NCBI GenBank assembly: GCA_030611945.1
Contig: JAUWOV010000001.1
Location: 1 to 50,742, forward strand
Origin: a bacterium
Lineage (GTDB): Bacteria; JAHJDO01
Length of the DNA stretch: 50,742 bases
Direction: 5' to 3'
In this document: piece after piece, positions 42,336 to 50,126 of the stretch
How positions within the stretch are numbered: position 1 is the stretch's first letter
How the letters are laid out: each line of letters begins with the position of its first letter
Notes under the pieces: model-generated
The model's database searches: none
What the model saw: only the letters and a program-made list of their open reading frames with translations
What the model was told of the DNA's origin: nothing
Made by a program: the position numbers and the translations under genes

Positions 42336-43958
42336 ATGCAGAAGACTAAGGAAGATTTAGAAGCACTGTATGAGCAGAGTTTTAAAAATATTAAAAAGGG
42401 AGATGTTGTAAAGGGCAAAATTATTGAAATAGGACGAAATGAGGTAGTAGTGGATATAGGGTATAAATCTGAAGGAGTAATCCCTCTTACGGAATTTAAG
42501 GATGCATCTAAGCTGAAGGTTGGAGATGAGACAGACGTTTTACTTGAAAAAATTGAAGATGAATCAGGCTCAGTAGTCTTGTCAAAAGAAAAAGCCGGTG
42601 AAATGAAGTTTTGGAGCGATATCGCGGCAGCGTTTTCAGAAGAAAAAAGCGTTACAGGCAAACTGGTAAGAAGGATAAAAGGCGGGTTTTCTGTAGATAT
42701 CGGAGTTGAGGGATTTTTGCCTACTTCACAGTCAGACATCAAGATAATTGCTGATTTCGAAAATATGCTTAGAAAAGATTTAGAGTTTAAAATTATAAAA
42801 TTGAATAAAATGCGTAGAAATGTTGTGGTTTCTCGTAACGCATTGTTTAAGAAGACACAAGTAGAGGATAAAGAAAAACTTTTTGGAGAGCTAAAGGAAG
42901 GACAGATTAGAAAAGGATTCATTAAAAATATAACGGATTTTGGAGCCTTTGTTGACCTTGGAGGGATTGATGGATTGCTTCATATAACGGATATATCATG
43001 GGGGCGTGTATCGCATCCCTCAGATGTGCTTTCTCTTGGACAGGAGATAGAAGTTATGATTTTGTCAATTGATAAAGAGAAGAATAGAGTATCTCTCGGC
43101 CTAAAGCAGAAAGCTACCAATCCATGGTTAGATATAGATAAAAAATATTCTGTTGGTTCAAAGGTTAAGGGAAAAGTAGTGAATATTACTGCTTATGGCG
43201 CTTTTGTTGAATTAGAAGAGGGAATAGAGGGCTTAATGCATATATCTCAGATGTCATGGACTAAAAAGATTATGCATCCCTCTGAGGTTGTAAATATGGG
43301 AGATGTAGTAGAAGCTATTGTTTTAAGTCTTGAAGAGGGAGAGGAAAAAATCTCCTTAGGGATAAAACAGTTAGAAGCAAATCCATGGGAAAAGGTAGAA
43401 GAAAAATATCCTGTTGGAGCAAAGATTAAAGGCACAGTTAGAAACATAACTGATTATGGCGTGTTTGTTGAAATAGAAGAAGGGATAGATGGGCTGGTAC
43501 ATATCTCAGATTTATCATGGTCTACGAGAGCAAATGATCCGTCGAAAATGTTTAAGAAAGATGATGAGATAGAAGTTGTTGTGTTATCTATAGACCCCGG
43601 TAACAGAAAAATCTCTCTGGGTGTAAAACAGCTTACATCTGATCCTTGGGAAGAGTTATCTGATAAATATAAAGATGGGATGGATGTAGAGTGTGGAGTA
43701 ATAAAGATAACTAAGTTTGGCGTTTTTGTTGAGCTTGAGCAAGGAGTAGAAGGTTTGATTCACGTTTCAGAACTGTCAGAAGGAGAAAATTTAGAGAAGA
43801 AGTATGAAATTGGCGCGAGAATCACTGCTAGAATAGTTAAAATTGATTTACAAGGAAGGAAGATAGGACTAAGTTTAAAGGCTAAATCCGAAGCACAAAG
43901 CACAAAATCCGAAACAATATCAAATAACAAAAATACAAATGCTCAAAACGATGTTTAG
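42336..43958 (+). CDS. rpsA: Ribosomal protein S1
   Basis: The 540-residue protein has six S1 domains at about residues 19-90, 105-170, 190-260, 275-350, 360-435 and 445-515; repeats 3 to 6 are most regular (for example ITDFGAFVDL, ITAYGAFVEL, ITDYGVFVEI, ITKFGVFVEL). It helps mRNA binding to the 30S subunit. AAGGAGG lies upstream of the ATG. The final 24 residues (KSEAQSTKSETISNNK and following), after the last S1 fold, are encoded by a dispersed repeat element that also occurs at 49622-49775, so this tail is a recent addition. Confidence 0.95.
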   Translation: MQKTKEDLEALYEQSFKNIKKGDVVKGKIIEIGRNEVVVDIGYKSEGVIPLTEFKDASKLKVGDETDVLLEKIEDESGSVVLSKEKAGEMKFWSDIAAAFSEEKSVTGKLVRRIKGGFSVDIGVEGFLPTSQSDIKIIADFENMLRKDLEFKIIKLNKMRRNVVVSRNALFKKTQVEDKEKLFGELKEGQIRKGFIKNITDFGAFVDLGGIDGLLHITDISWGRVSHPSDVLSLGQEIEVMILSIDKEKNRVSLGLKQKATNPWLDIDKKYSVGSKVKGKVVNITAYGAFVELEEGIEGLMHISQMSWTKKIMHPSEVVNMGDVVEAIVLSLEEGEEKISLGIKQLEANPWEKVEEKYPVGAKIKGTVRNITDYGVFVEIEEGIDGLVHISDLSWSTRANDPSKMFKKDDEIEVVVLSIDPGNRKISLGVKQLTSDPWEELSDKYKDGMDVECGVIKITKFGVFVELEQGVEGLIHVSELSEGENLEKKYEIGARITARIVKIDLQGRKIGLSLKAKSEAQSTKSETISNNKNTNAQNDV

Positions 43959-44020
43959 AATTTTGAAAATTAGGATTTTAGATTTGTTTTGGGTTTAGAT
44001 ATTAGGATTTCGGATTTGTT
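43888..44020. repeat. Dispersed AT-rich repeat, copy 1
   Basis: The segment contains AAATCCGAA-type words and an imperfect inverted repeat. A 42-bp core (43930-43971) matches the reverse complement of 49670-49711 with one mismatch, and similarity extends on both sides. It covers the end of rpsA and the spacer before pilD. Confidence 0.85.
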
Positions 44021-44022
44021 TA

Positions 44023-44937
44023 ATGATGATAGTTTTTTTCGTTCTAATATTTAGTTTATGCATAGGTAGTTTTTTAAATGTATGTATTTATCGAATCCCC
44101 AGGCAAAAGTCTATAGTATTTCCTCCGTCTCTATGTCCAAAATGCAGTAAGAGTATAAAGTGGTTCGATAATATCCCGTTAATAAGCTATGTTCTGCTTA
44201 GAGGCAGATGCAGGTTTTGCAAAGAAAAGATATCCGCGCAGTATTTTATTGTTGAACTTCTCACAGGAGTGCTATTACTGTTATTGTATTTTAAATTTGG
44301 CATTAGTACAAAGTTCTTTATATATTCGCTTCTTTTTGCAGTATTTATAGTTGTTTCTTTTATAGATATTGAGTGGATGCTTATTCCTGATTTCTTCTCT
44401 CTTTTTGGAATTGCGTTCGGACTTTTAATAAGTTTCCTCTATCCTCCATTAATGAATTCAGCATCAAATCTTGAAGCTTTCCTGAGATCCTTAGGAGGGG
44501 CTTTATTTGGTGGATTAAGTCTTACATGTGTTGCCTTTTTTGGCTGGTTTATTTTTAAAAAGGAGGCAATGGGAGGTGGGGATATCAAGTTGATAGCAAT
44601 GATAGGAGCATTTATTGGATGGCAATATACTTTAATGACTCTTTTTATATCATTTCTTGCAGGTGCGTTTTTTGGAGTAAGCTTTCTAATTATAGTAGCG
44701 ATAGAAAGAGTAGGTGCAACACTTAAGAGAATAAAAAGAAAGAGTAAGGAACTCACCAAGAGACAATTTTATTTCATAGTTCCAGCTAAGAGTCTGATTC
44801 ATCAGTTGAATCGTAGAAGAGGAACTGCAATACCATTTGGTCCATATATTGTTCTTGGAGCGATTTTATCTATATTATATGGAGATAAACTTCTTAACAT
44901 TTATCCCATTATTCTCCAGAAGATATGGGGTATGTAA
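44023..44937 (+). CDS. pilD: Prepilin peptidase (leader peptidase/N-methyltransferase)
   Basis: The 304-residue membrane protein has SFLNVCIYRIP, then a four-Cys zinc motif (CPKC and CRFC, residues 38-41 and 65-68), and several membrane helices. The two catalytic aspartates are in FIDIEWMLIPD (about 116-126) and GGGDIKLIAMIGAFIGW (about 185). It cleaves and methylates type IV pilin or pseudopilin precursors. A long loop around residues 230-270 (KRIKRKSKELTKRQFYF) is cytosolic. The ATG lies right after the repeat element and no ribosome binding site is visible. Confidence 0.92.
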   Translation: MMIVFFVLIFSLCIGSFLNVCIYRIPRQKSIVFPPSLCPKCSKSIKWFDNIPLISYVLLRGRCRFCKEKISAQYFIVELLTGVLLLLLYFKFGISTKFFIYSLLFAVFIVVSFIDIEWMLIPDFFSLFGIAFGLLISFLYPPLMNSASNLEAFLRSLGGALFGGLSLTCVAFFGWFIFKKEAMGGGDIKLIAMIGAFIGWQYTLMTLFISFLAGAFFGVSFLIIVAIERVGATLKRIKRKSKELTKRQFYFIVPAKSLIHQLNRRRGTAIPFGPYIVLGAILSILYGDKLLNIYPIILQKIWGM

Positions 44938-44968
44938 GTAAGATTTCCAATTAAATCAAAAATAATCC

Positions 44969-44997
44969 TTGATATTCCAGACATGCTGTAGTAAAAT
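44969..44997 (+). promoter_or_regulatory. Promoter of the toxin-antitoxin operon
   Basis: TTGATA (44969-44974), 17 bp and TAAAAT (44992-44997) precede the antitoxin start at 45037, which has TAGGAGGG ahead of it. AbrB-type antitoxins usually autorepress such promoters; I see no strong palindrome here. Confidence 0.55.
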
Positions 44998-45036
44998 CAG
45001 AATGTAAGAGAGTTTGAATATAGGAGGGTTGGAATT

Positions 45037-45294
45037 ATGATGAATCTTGTTAAGATAAAGGATAAGTATCAGGTTACTATTCCTGAAGATATAAGAAAAA
45101 AAACACATTGCGAAGTAGGGGAATTGTTGAATATAAGTTTGCATGGAGATGAAATAGTATTGAAACCAATGACTGTTGAGGAGAAGTATTCAGAGAACGA
45201 AATTAACGCACTTGAGAAGATTTTTAAGAGTCCGCATAATCGCGGCAGAATAATGAATGCTAGTGAATTTAAGAGACATCAGGAGAAACTATAA
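45037..45294 (+). CDS. AbrB/SpoVT-type antitoxin
   Basis: The 85-residue protein has an N-terminal swapped-hairpin DNA-binding domain (LVKIKDKYQVTIPEDIRKK, then EVGELLNISLHGDEIVLKP), as in AbrB and MazE-like antitoxins, and a charged C-terminal tail (residues 48-85) that would wrap the toxin. It ends directly against the toxin TTG start. It should neutralise the RelE-like toxin and repress the operon. Start ATG 45037 (or 45040) behind a strong ribosome binding site. Confidence 0.88.
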   Translation: MMNLVKIKDKYQVTIPEDIRKKTHCEVGELLNISLHGDEIVLKPMTVEEKYSENEINALEKIFKSPHNRGRIMNASEFKRHQEKL

Positions 45295-45573
45295 TTGAGA
45301 TTTGAGTCTCTTGCTTCATACGAGCGTAGTCTTAAAAAATTAGATGCTGAAATAAAGAATAAAGTAAAGACAGCAGTTAATAAGTGTGTGGATTTCTTTG
45401 AAGGTGGGCATAGACCGAAAGGACTGGGACTAAGAAGACTTTCAAAACATATTTGGGAAATACGGGTTGATTTGAAAATAAGAGTTGTTTTTCGGCTTGA
45501 GAGAGACTTGGTTCAGTTGGGTCTTGTCGGAAGTCATGATGATATTAAAAGATTTTTAAAGCATTTTGATTGA
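45295..45573 (+). CDS. RelE/ParE-superfamily toxin
   Basis: The 92-residue basic protein has the RelE/ParE fold pattern: helical N-terminus (YERSLKKLDAEIKNKVKTAVNK), then GLGLRRLSKHIWEIRVDLKIRVVFRL and LGLVGSHDDIKRFLKHF. The HIWEIRVDLKIRVVF strand pair is diagnostic. RelE members cut mRNA on the ribosome; ParE members hit gyrase; the sequence does not decide between them. The start is TTG directly after the antitoxin stop. It forms a type II toxin-antitoxin unit. Confidence 0.88.
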   Translation: MRFESLASYERSLKKLDAEIKNKVKTAVNKCVDFFEGGHRPKGLGLRRLSKHIWEIRVDLKIRVVFRLERDLVQLGLVGSHDDIKRFLKHFD

Positions 45574-45636
45574 CTTTTGGTAATGGGATGATAAACTTAG
45601 ACTAACGTTGTTTTAAAAACCGTAAGGAGGTGTAGC

Positions 45637-45780
45637 ATGGCAGAAGGTTATTGTGTGAAGTGCAAGGCTAAGAAAGAAATGAAAGATGCCAAGGAAGTTA
45701 CAATGAAGAATGGCAGAAAAGCAATGAAAGGCGTTTGTCCAAGCTGCGGTACTGGTATGTATCGGATAATGGGCAAGTAA
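45637..45780 (+). CDS. DUF5679-like zinc-ribbon protein
   Basis: The 47-residue protein has CVKC at residues 6-9 and CPSC near residue 35-38, a probable zinc ribbon, with a basic middle (KAKKEMKDAKEVTMKNGRK). It matches DUF5679, small proteins common in diverse bacteria and archaea without known function. It has an excellent ribosome binding site (TAAGGAGGT) and is followed by a strong terminator, suggesting high expression. It could bind nucleic acid or ribosomes, which is inference. Confidence 0.85.
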   Translation: MAEGYCVKCKAKKEMKDAKEVTMKNGRKAMKGVCPSCGTGMYRIMGK

Positions 45781-45804
45781 TAATTACCTGTCTTTTGTTT
45801 TGTG

Positions 45805-45852
45805 TGCCGCAGATAAAATTTTATCGAGTTTTATCTGCGGCATCTTTATTTT
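45805..45852 (+). terminator. Rho-independent terminator after the zinc-ribbon gene
   Basis: A perfect 14-bp stem, TGCCGCAGATAAAA (45805-45818) and TTTTATCTGCGGCA (45829-45842), has a 10-base loop and is followed by TCTTTATTTT. It ends the transcript of the zinc-ribbon gene and isolates the bio genes. Confidence 0.9.
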
Positions 45853-45860
45853 GGAGAAGA

Positions 45861-45866
45861 TATAAT
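45861..45866 (+). promoter_or_regulatory. -10 box of the bio operon
   Basis: A perfect TATAAT lies 9 bases before the bioH ATG at 45876. No good -35 is seen at 16-18 bp because the terminator stem occupies that space. No ribosome binding site lies at a usable distance (GGAG is about 19 bases away). Confidence 0.45.
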
Positions 45867-45875
45867 TAAATACAG

Positions 45876-46607
45876 ATGACTAATTTACGCTATCCTCTTT
45901 TATTTATTCCCGGTTGGGGAACTACTAAAACTATTTGGAATTATCAACTTAAATATTTCAGGCAGAGTTATAGAACTCTTGCTATATCTCTTGAAGCAGG
46001 CTGTATGAAAGCGCATACAGAACACTTGCTTGAAATTATAAAAAAATCAAAATTAAGCAGCATCAATCTGGTTGGATGGTCAATGGGCGGCATGATTGCT
46101 ATTAATTTTGCATTTCAATACCCTGAATACGTGAAGAAACTTGTTCTTGTTAGCGCTCCTGCAAAATTTGTTGCTTCAAAGGATTATGATGCGGGTATAT
46201 CTCACGCTGTAATGCAAAGCTTTATCAACAAGTTCAGGAAATCACCTGTGAGAATGTTAAGCAATTTTGTAAGTCTTGTTTTGAAGAATGCGGATTTTAA
46301 AAAAGAAGATTTGAATTTAATAAAGCAATCGTCAAGAATGTCTGATAAAAATACAACTCTTCAGAATCTGTTGTTGCTCAGAGATTGTGATCTGAGAGAT
46401 AAATTAAACTCTATAAAAGTTCCCACTCTCATAATTCACGGGAAAATGGATATGGTATGTCCTTATGCTTGCGCAGATTATTTGCACAGTAAAATAAAAA
46501 ATTCTGTTCTTCATACGTTTGAGCGCGCAGGACATGTTCCATTTATAACGAAACATGAGGAATTTAATAATTTATTAGATGGATTTCTGAGAGATTATGA
46601 ATTTTAA
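45876..46607 (+). CDS. bioH: BioH-type pimeloyl-ACP methyl ester esterase
   Basis: The 243-residue alpha/beta hydrolase has the oxyanion-side FIPGWGTTKTIW, nucleophile S69 in GWSMGGMIA, the acid in IIHGKMDMVCP and the catalytic His in AGHVPF. Alone it could be any small esterase, but it overlaps bioC by 11 bases and bioC overlaps bioD, so BioH is well supported. It would release pimeloyl-ACP from its methyl ester. It likely begins the operon with a leaderless start. Confidence 0.85.
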   Translation: MTNLRYPLLFIPGWGTTKTIWNYQLKYFRQSYRTLAISLEAGCMKAHTEHLLEIIKKSKLSSINLVGWSMGGMIAINFAFQYPEYVKKLVLVSAPAKFVASKDYDAGISHAVMQSFINKFRKSPVRMLSNFVSLVLKNADFKKEDLNLIKQSSRMSDKNTTLQNLLLLRDCDLRDKLNSIKVPTLIIHGKMDMVCPYACADYLHSKIKNSVLHTFERAGHVPFITKHEEFNNLLDGFLRDYEF

Positions 46608-47388
46608 ACATAGAACCAAGTCCTCATTTTCAAAAAGCGCTCTGACATATGATAATATTGCCGGACTGCAGTTTAAGATCGCAGATATACTGGTCTCAAT
46701 GCTGGATAAGTCTAAATGCGCCTTGAAGATACTGGACGTAGGAACAGGAACCGGTTATCTTATTGATAAGCTTGAGCGTATATTCCCAAACGCAAAAATA
46801 TATGCTGCTGATATCGCCTTTGGAATGGTCAAAATATCCTCGGCAAAAAAATGTATTAACAGAACTAATTTCATACAGGCAGACGCTGAATTTTTACCGT
46901 ATAAGAATGATATGTTTGACATACTAATTTCAAATTCTGCATATCAGTGGATGGAAAACTATTCCAGAGGGATAAATGAATTGTATAGAGTTATAAAACC
47001 GGAAGGAAAATTCATTTTTTCAATGTTTGGAGGAGAGACGCTATGCGAACTTGGTAGTTCCTTTATAGAGGCGCATAATACTTTGGGCACACAGCCTAAC
47101 TCTCATTGTATTGATTTTATTGATGAGAAGAAACTTATCAGTCTTCTTAGTAAATTTAAAGGAGTTGATGTGCGGAAAATCACAGAAAGAATATATTATG
47201 ATAATGTTGAGAGTTTATTGACCTATCTTAAGTCTTTAGGGTCCCACAATCACCTATACGGCTCAGGGGATGGATTGGGCAATAGAAGACTAATGAACAA
47301 AATGAAAGAAGTGTATGCAAAAAAATATTTCGAGAACAATAAGATTTTTGCAACCTATGATATATTGATTGCACAAGGGCAAAAATGA
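46597..47388 (+). CDS. bioC: Malonyl-ACP O-methyltransferase BioC
   Basis: The 263-residue SAM-dependent methyltransferase has motif I ILDVGTGTGYLIDKLE (about 47-62), AADIAFGMVK, and post-motif FDILISNSAYQWMEN, with the BioC N-terminus KSSFSKSALTYDNIAGLQ. It masks the free carboxyl of malonyl-ACP so that fatty-acid enzymes can build pimeloyl chains. The gene overlaps bioH and bioD (4 bases). Order bioH-bioC-bioD is seen in other bacteria. Confidence 0.92.
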   Translation: MNFKHRTKSSFSKSALTYDNIAGLQFKIADILVSMLDKSKCALKILDVGTGTGYLIDKLERIFPNAKIYAADIAFGMVKISSAKKCINRTNFIQADAEFLPYKNDMFDILISNSAYQWMENYSRGINELYRVIKPEGKFIFSMFGGETLCELGSSFIEAHNTLGTQPNSHCIDFIDEKKLISLLSKFKGVDVRKITERIYYDNVESLLTYLKSLGSHNHLYGSGDGLGNRRLMNKMKEVYAKKYFENNKIFATYDILIAQGQK

Positions 47389-48083
47389 GAAAAGGCGTTT
47401 TTATTATAGGGACTGATACTGGGGTTGGCAAAACCATTATAGCTGGAGGATTGGCTCGTCTGTTTCACAACATGGGGATAAATGTAGGTGTTATGAAACC
47501 TGTTGAGACAGGAGGAAAATATAAAAAAGGCAAACTTGTTGGCAAGGATACTGAATATCTGATCAGAATGAGTAAAATTCAAGACACTTACAGCCATATC
47601 AATCCTTATATATTACAGCATCCTTTAGCCCCGTATGTTGCTGCAAAGCTTGAAGGAAAGAAAATATACAAGAAAAAAATACTTACCTCTTTTAGAAACT
47701 TTACGGATAAATACGATTTCTTAATCGTTGAAGGATGCGGTGGATTTCTTGTGCCGATAACATCCAATTATATGATTTCTGATCTTGCTGGAGATATGAA
47801 ACTTCCTATTATAGTTGTTGCAAGAGCAGAGCTGGGAACTATTAACCATACTCTTTTGACTCTGGATCATGCGCAAAGATCAGGACTTAAAGTACTAGGC
47901 ATTATTATAAACAAAACCAGTAGAGAAATTCACATGGCTGAGGAAACTAATCCACAGATTATAAAAACCTTCGGGAAGGTGCCCATACTTGGTGTAATCC
48001 CATATATTCCAGGACGTAAAAACATGGATTATGTCGTCAACAAATATGTAGACATTAAAAAGATTTTATACAATAATATATAG
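47385..48083 (+). CDS. bioD: Dethiobiotin synthetase
   Basis: The 232-residue protein has P-loop GTDTGVGKT (residues 9-17), the substrate-binding MKPVETGG, VEGCGGFLVPI and IINKTSR motifs of BioD. It makes dethiobiotin from DAPA with CO2 and ATP. bioB, bioF and bioA are not in the window, so the middle and last steps are encoded elsewhere or the cell imports precursors. It overlaps bioC by 4 bases. Confidence 0.95.
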   Translation: MRKGVFIIGTDTGVGKTIIAGGLARLFHNMGINVGVMKPVETGGKYKKGKLVGKDTEYLIRMSKIQDTYSHINPYILQHPLAPYVAAKLEGKKIYKKKILTSFRNFTDKYDFLIVEGCGGFLVPITSNYMISDLAGDMKLPIIVVARAELGTINHTLLTLDHAQRSGLKVLGIIINKTSREIHMAEETNPQIIKTFGKVPILGVIPYIPGRKNMDYVVNKYVDIKKILYNNI

Positions 48084-48112
48084 GGGTTGGAAACCCTTAT
48101 GAGGAGAGAATA

Positions 48113-48871
48113 ATGAGAATCATTGCAATTGCAAAAAATACCTTCAAAGAAGCATTGAGAGGAAAGATGTTTAACATTATGCTGATTTTTGCTCTGGGCG
48201 CTATTGGAAGCACAAAGATGTTTACATTTTTTACTCCGCGCGAAGAGATGAAGATGATCAAAGACATGGGGTTTCTTTTTATAACAATTTTTGGACTGCT
48301 AATAGCGATTATTCTTGGAGCAAGATTAATTTATGAAGAACTGGAGAAAAAGACAATATATACTGTGCTTTCTAAGCCGGTTCGCAGATATGAGCTTATT
48401 TTAGGAAAACTAGTTGGCGCAATGTTTACCCTGTTTATTAATCTCTGCTTTATGACTGGTGTGTTTTTAAGTGTGCTTTATCTAAAGGAGCGCGCTCTGA
48501 ATTTTGAAATATTCAAAGCCATGTTTCTAATTTTTATTAGTTTATCGCTGCTTAGTTCTGCTGCTATTATGTTTTCAACATTTTCTACTATGTGGATAAG
48601 CATAACTTTGACATTATTTCTCTATATTGTAGGAAATATATTTGAGTATCTTAAACATCTGGCGCAAAAAGGCGGCATAGTATTGAAATTCGTTCTTGAA
48701 GGAGCATATTACCTTTTCCCTAATTTTACTAATTTCAACATAAATCGCGATGTTGTTCATGGCACGGCAGTATCAGGCATACATATACTTAAGGTTACGC
48801 TTTATGGGTTAAACTATATAATAATATTTACACTTCTTGCCATATTATTTTTTAGAAAGCGGGAAGTATGA
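48113..48871 (+). CDS. ABC-2 type membrane permease
   Basis: The 252-residue protein has about six membrane helices. The N-terminus IAIAKNTFKEALRGKMFNI and the coupling segment YEELEKKTIYTVLSKPVRRYELILGKLVGA are typical of ABC-2 permeases. No ATPase gene is adjacent; biotin genes lie upstream instead. It overlaps the TPR-like gene by 4 bases, so the two probably form one function. It may use an ATPase encoded elsewhere. Substrate unknown. Confidence 0.8.
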   Translation: MRIIAIAKNTFKEALRGKMFNIMLIFALGAIGSTKMFTFFTPREEMKMIKDMGFLFITIFGLLIAIILGARLIYEELEKKTIYTVLSKPVRRYELILGKLVGAMFTLFINLCFMTGVFLSVLYLKERALNFEIFKAMFLIFISLSLLSSAAIMFSTFSTMWISITLTLFLYIVGNIFEYLKHLAQKGGIVLKFVLEGAYYLFPNFTNFNINRDVVHGTAVSGIHILKVTLYGLNYIIIFTLLAILFFRKREV

Positions 48872-49614
48872 GATTTAGACCTCAAAAAATACATTTCATA
48901 TTTCTTATTGTTATTCTGATATTGCTGATTATAGTCGTGCCTTTACAGCGCAGTATAGACAGGGATTTGGATAAATTACATCCGGAGAGAAAATTGGTTA
49001 CTGCTCCGGCAGGGGAATTCCTGGGGCAATTTCTCTTTGGTTTCAAGGATATTGTTGTAGATTTAATGTGGCTTAGAATAGATTACTACTGGGATCACCA
49101 GCAGCAGGAGAAGATGTTCCCGCTTTACAGAATGATCACCAAGCTTGATCCGCGCTTTCTTGACGCATGGATTTTATGGGCATGGAATATCGGATATAAC
49201 CTTAGCGCAGCTGTAAAGGATCCTGAAATAAAAGAAAAATGTTATTGGGCAGACGTTAATATACTAAAAGAAGGCATAGAGTTTAATCAAGACAAGTATG
49301 ACCTGTTCTTTGAGTGCGGATGGGTTTATTACCATAAGTTGAAATTGTTTACAGAAGCCGCTAAATACTTTGCATTGGCTGGACAAGCTGGACAGGCTAA
49401 GGATCGTCCAATGTATATTCCTCACATTCTTGCGCACAGCTATGCCAAGCAGCATAACTGGCAGAAGTCTTTAGAAATATGGGAATCTGTTAAGAGAAAA
49501 AACAATGAGTCTGCGTCGCAATCTGAAGTTGCACGAAGGCACATAAAGAAAATGAAAAAACATATCGAAATGGAACAAAGGGGCGAAACAGTTAAGGATG
49601 AGATGTACCCATGA
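48868..49614 (+). CDS. Membrane-anchored TPR-like protein, unknown
   Basis: The 248-residue protein has one N-terminal membrane helix (IHFIFLIVILILLIIVVPL) and an outside domain rich in helical pairs: VVDLMWLRIDYYWDHQQ, MFPLYRMITKLDPRFLDAWILWAWNIGY, YDLFFECGWVYYHKLKLF and AHSYAKQHNWQKSLEIWE. These look like tetratricopeptide repeats. No enzyme motif. It is translationally coupled to the ABC-2 permease. Similar permease-TPR pairs occur in Omnitrophica-type genomes, which I recall but cannot check. Function unknown. Confidence 0.7.
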   Translation: MRFRPQKIHFIFLIVILILLIIVVPLQRSIDRDLDKLHPERKLVTAPAGEFLGQFLFGFKDIVVDLMWLRIDYYWDHQQQEKMFPLYRMITKLDPRFLDAWILWAWNIGYNLSAAVKDPEIKEKCYWADVNILKEGIEFNQDKYDLFFECGWVYYHKLKLFTEAAKYFALAGQAGQAKDRPMYIPHILAHSYAKQHNWQKSLEIWESVKRKNNESASQSEVARRHIKKMKKHIEMEQRGETVKDEMYP

Positions 49615-49621
49615 AAACAAG

Positions 49622-49775
49622 AAAAATCCTAAATCCGAATATCGAAACTCGAAACAAATGCTAAGTTCAAATTTTCAAAATTCTAAACATTGTTTTGAGC
49701 ATTTGTATTTTGGTCATTTGATATTGTTTCGTATTTCGGATTTCGTGCTTCGAATTTTGGATTATAGGAAATATG
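49622..49775. repeat. Dispersed AT-rich repeat, copy 2 (inverted)
   Basis: The element contains AAATCCGAA and TTCGGATTT words that pair as a long imperfect hairpin. Its core (49670-49711) is the inverted counterpart of 43930-43971 with one mismatch. The open frame across it is not a gene. It ends at the ribosome binding site of the next gene. Confidence 0.85.
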
Positions 49776-50090
49776 AAGAAATTAGATAAAGTAGATATTT
49801 CCATTATTATAGTTGTGGTTTTTTTATTGGGTGTAATGGCAGTGCCCAGTTATATTAAGGATCAGGTAGCTTATAGAAAGGAAACGTGTTTGACCAATAT
49901 GAGGAAAATCGCATGGGCAAAGCAAAAATGGGCAGCCAGCAACAAGAGAGAGAATGGAGCTGATTGCACTATGGATGATTTAGTTCCTGAATATCTTCCT
50001 GAAGAATTACAGTGTCCATCCGGTACTAAACCGTATATCATTAATCCTATAGGCAAGAATCCTGTTTGCCCGAATCATACTTTGCCTTGA
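49773..50090 (+). CDS. Pseudopilin-like secreted/membrane protein
   Basis: The 105-residue protein has one N-terminal hydrophobic helix (about 9-25) and a small domain with C39, C65, C81 and C99. The pattern CLTNMRKIAWAKQKWAASN, then DLVPEYLPEELQCPSGTKPYIINPIGKNPVCP, is that of short type II pseudopilins. The usual F-x-x-x-E prepilin cleavage motif is not seen: the N-terminus is MKKLDKVDISIIIVV with no Glu5. It may therefore be processed differently or be a relative of pseudopilins. A prepilin peptidase is encoded 5 kb upstream. Start ATG 49773 behind TAGGAAAT. Confidence 0.7.
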   Translation: MKKLDKVDISIIIVVVFLLGVMAVPSYIKDQVAYRKETCLTNMRKIAWAKQKWAASNKRENGADCTMDDLVPEYLPEELQCPSGTKPYIINPIGKNPVCPNHTLP

Positions 50091-50126
50091 CCTAGTCTGT
50101 CTTGTATGATATTTTTAGACTATTAG

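Noticed and set aside
49598-49789. A 63-codon open frame between the TPR-like gene and the pseudopilin gene
   Set aside because: It lies across the dispersed repeat, has low-complexity content, and overlaps genes at both ends.
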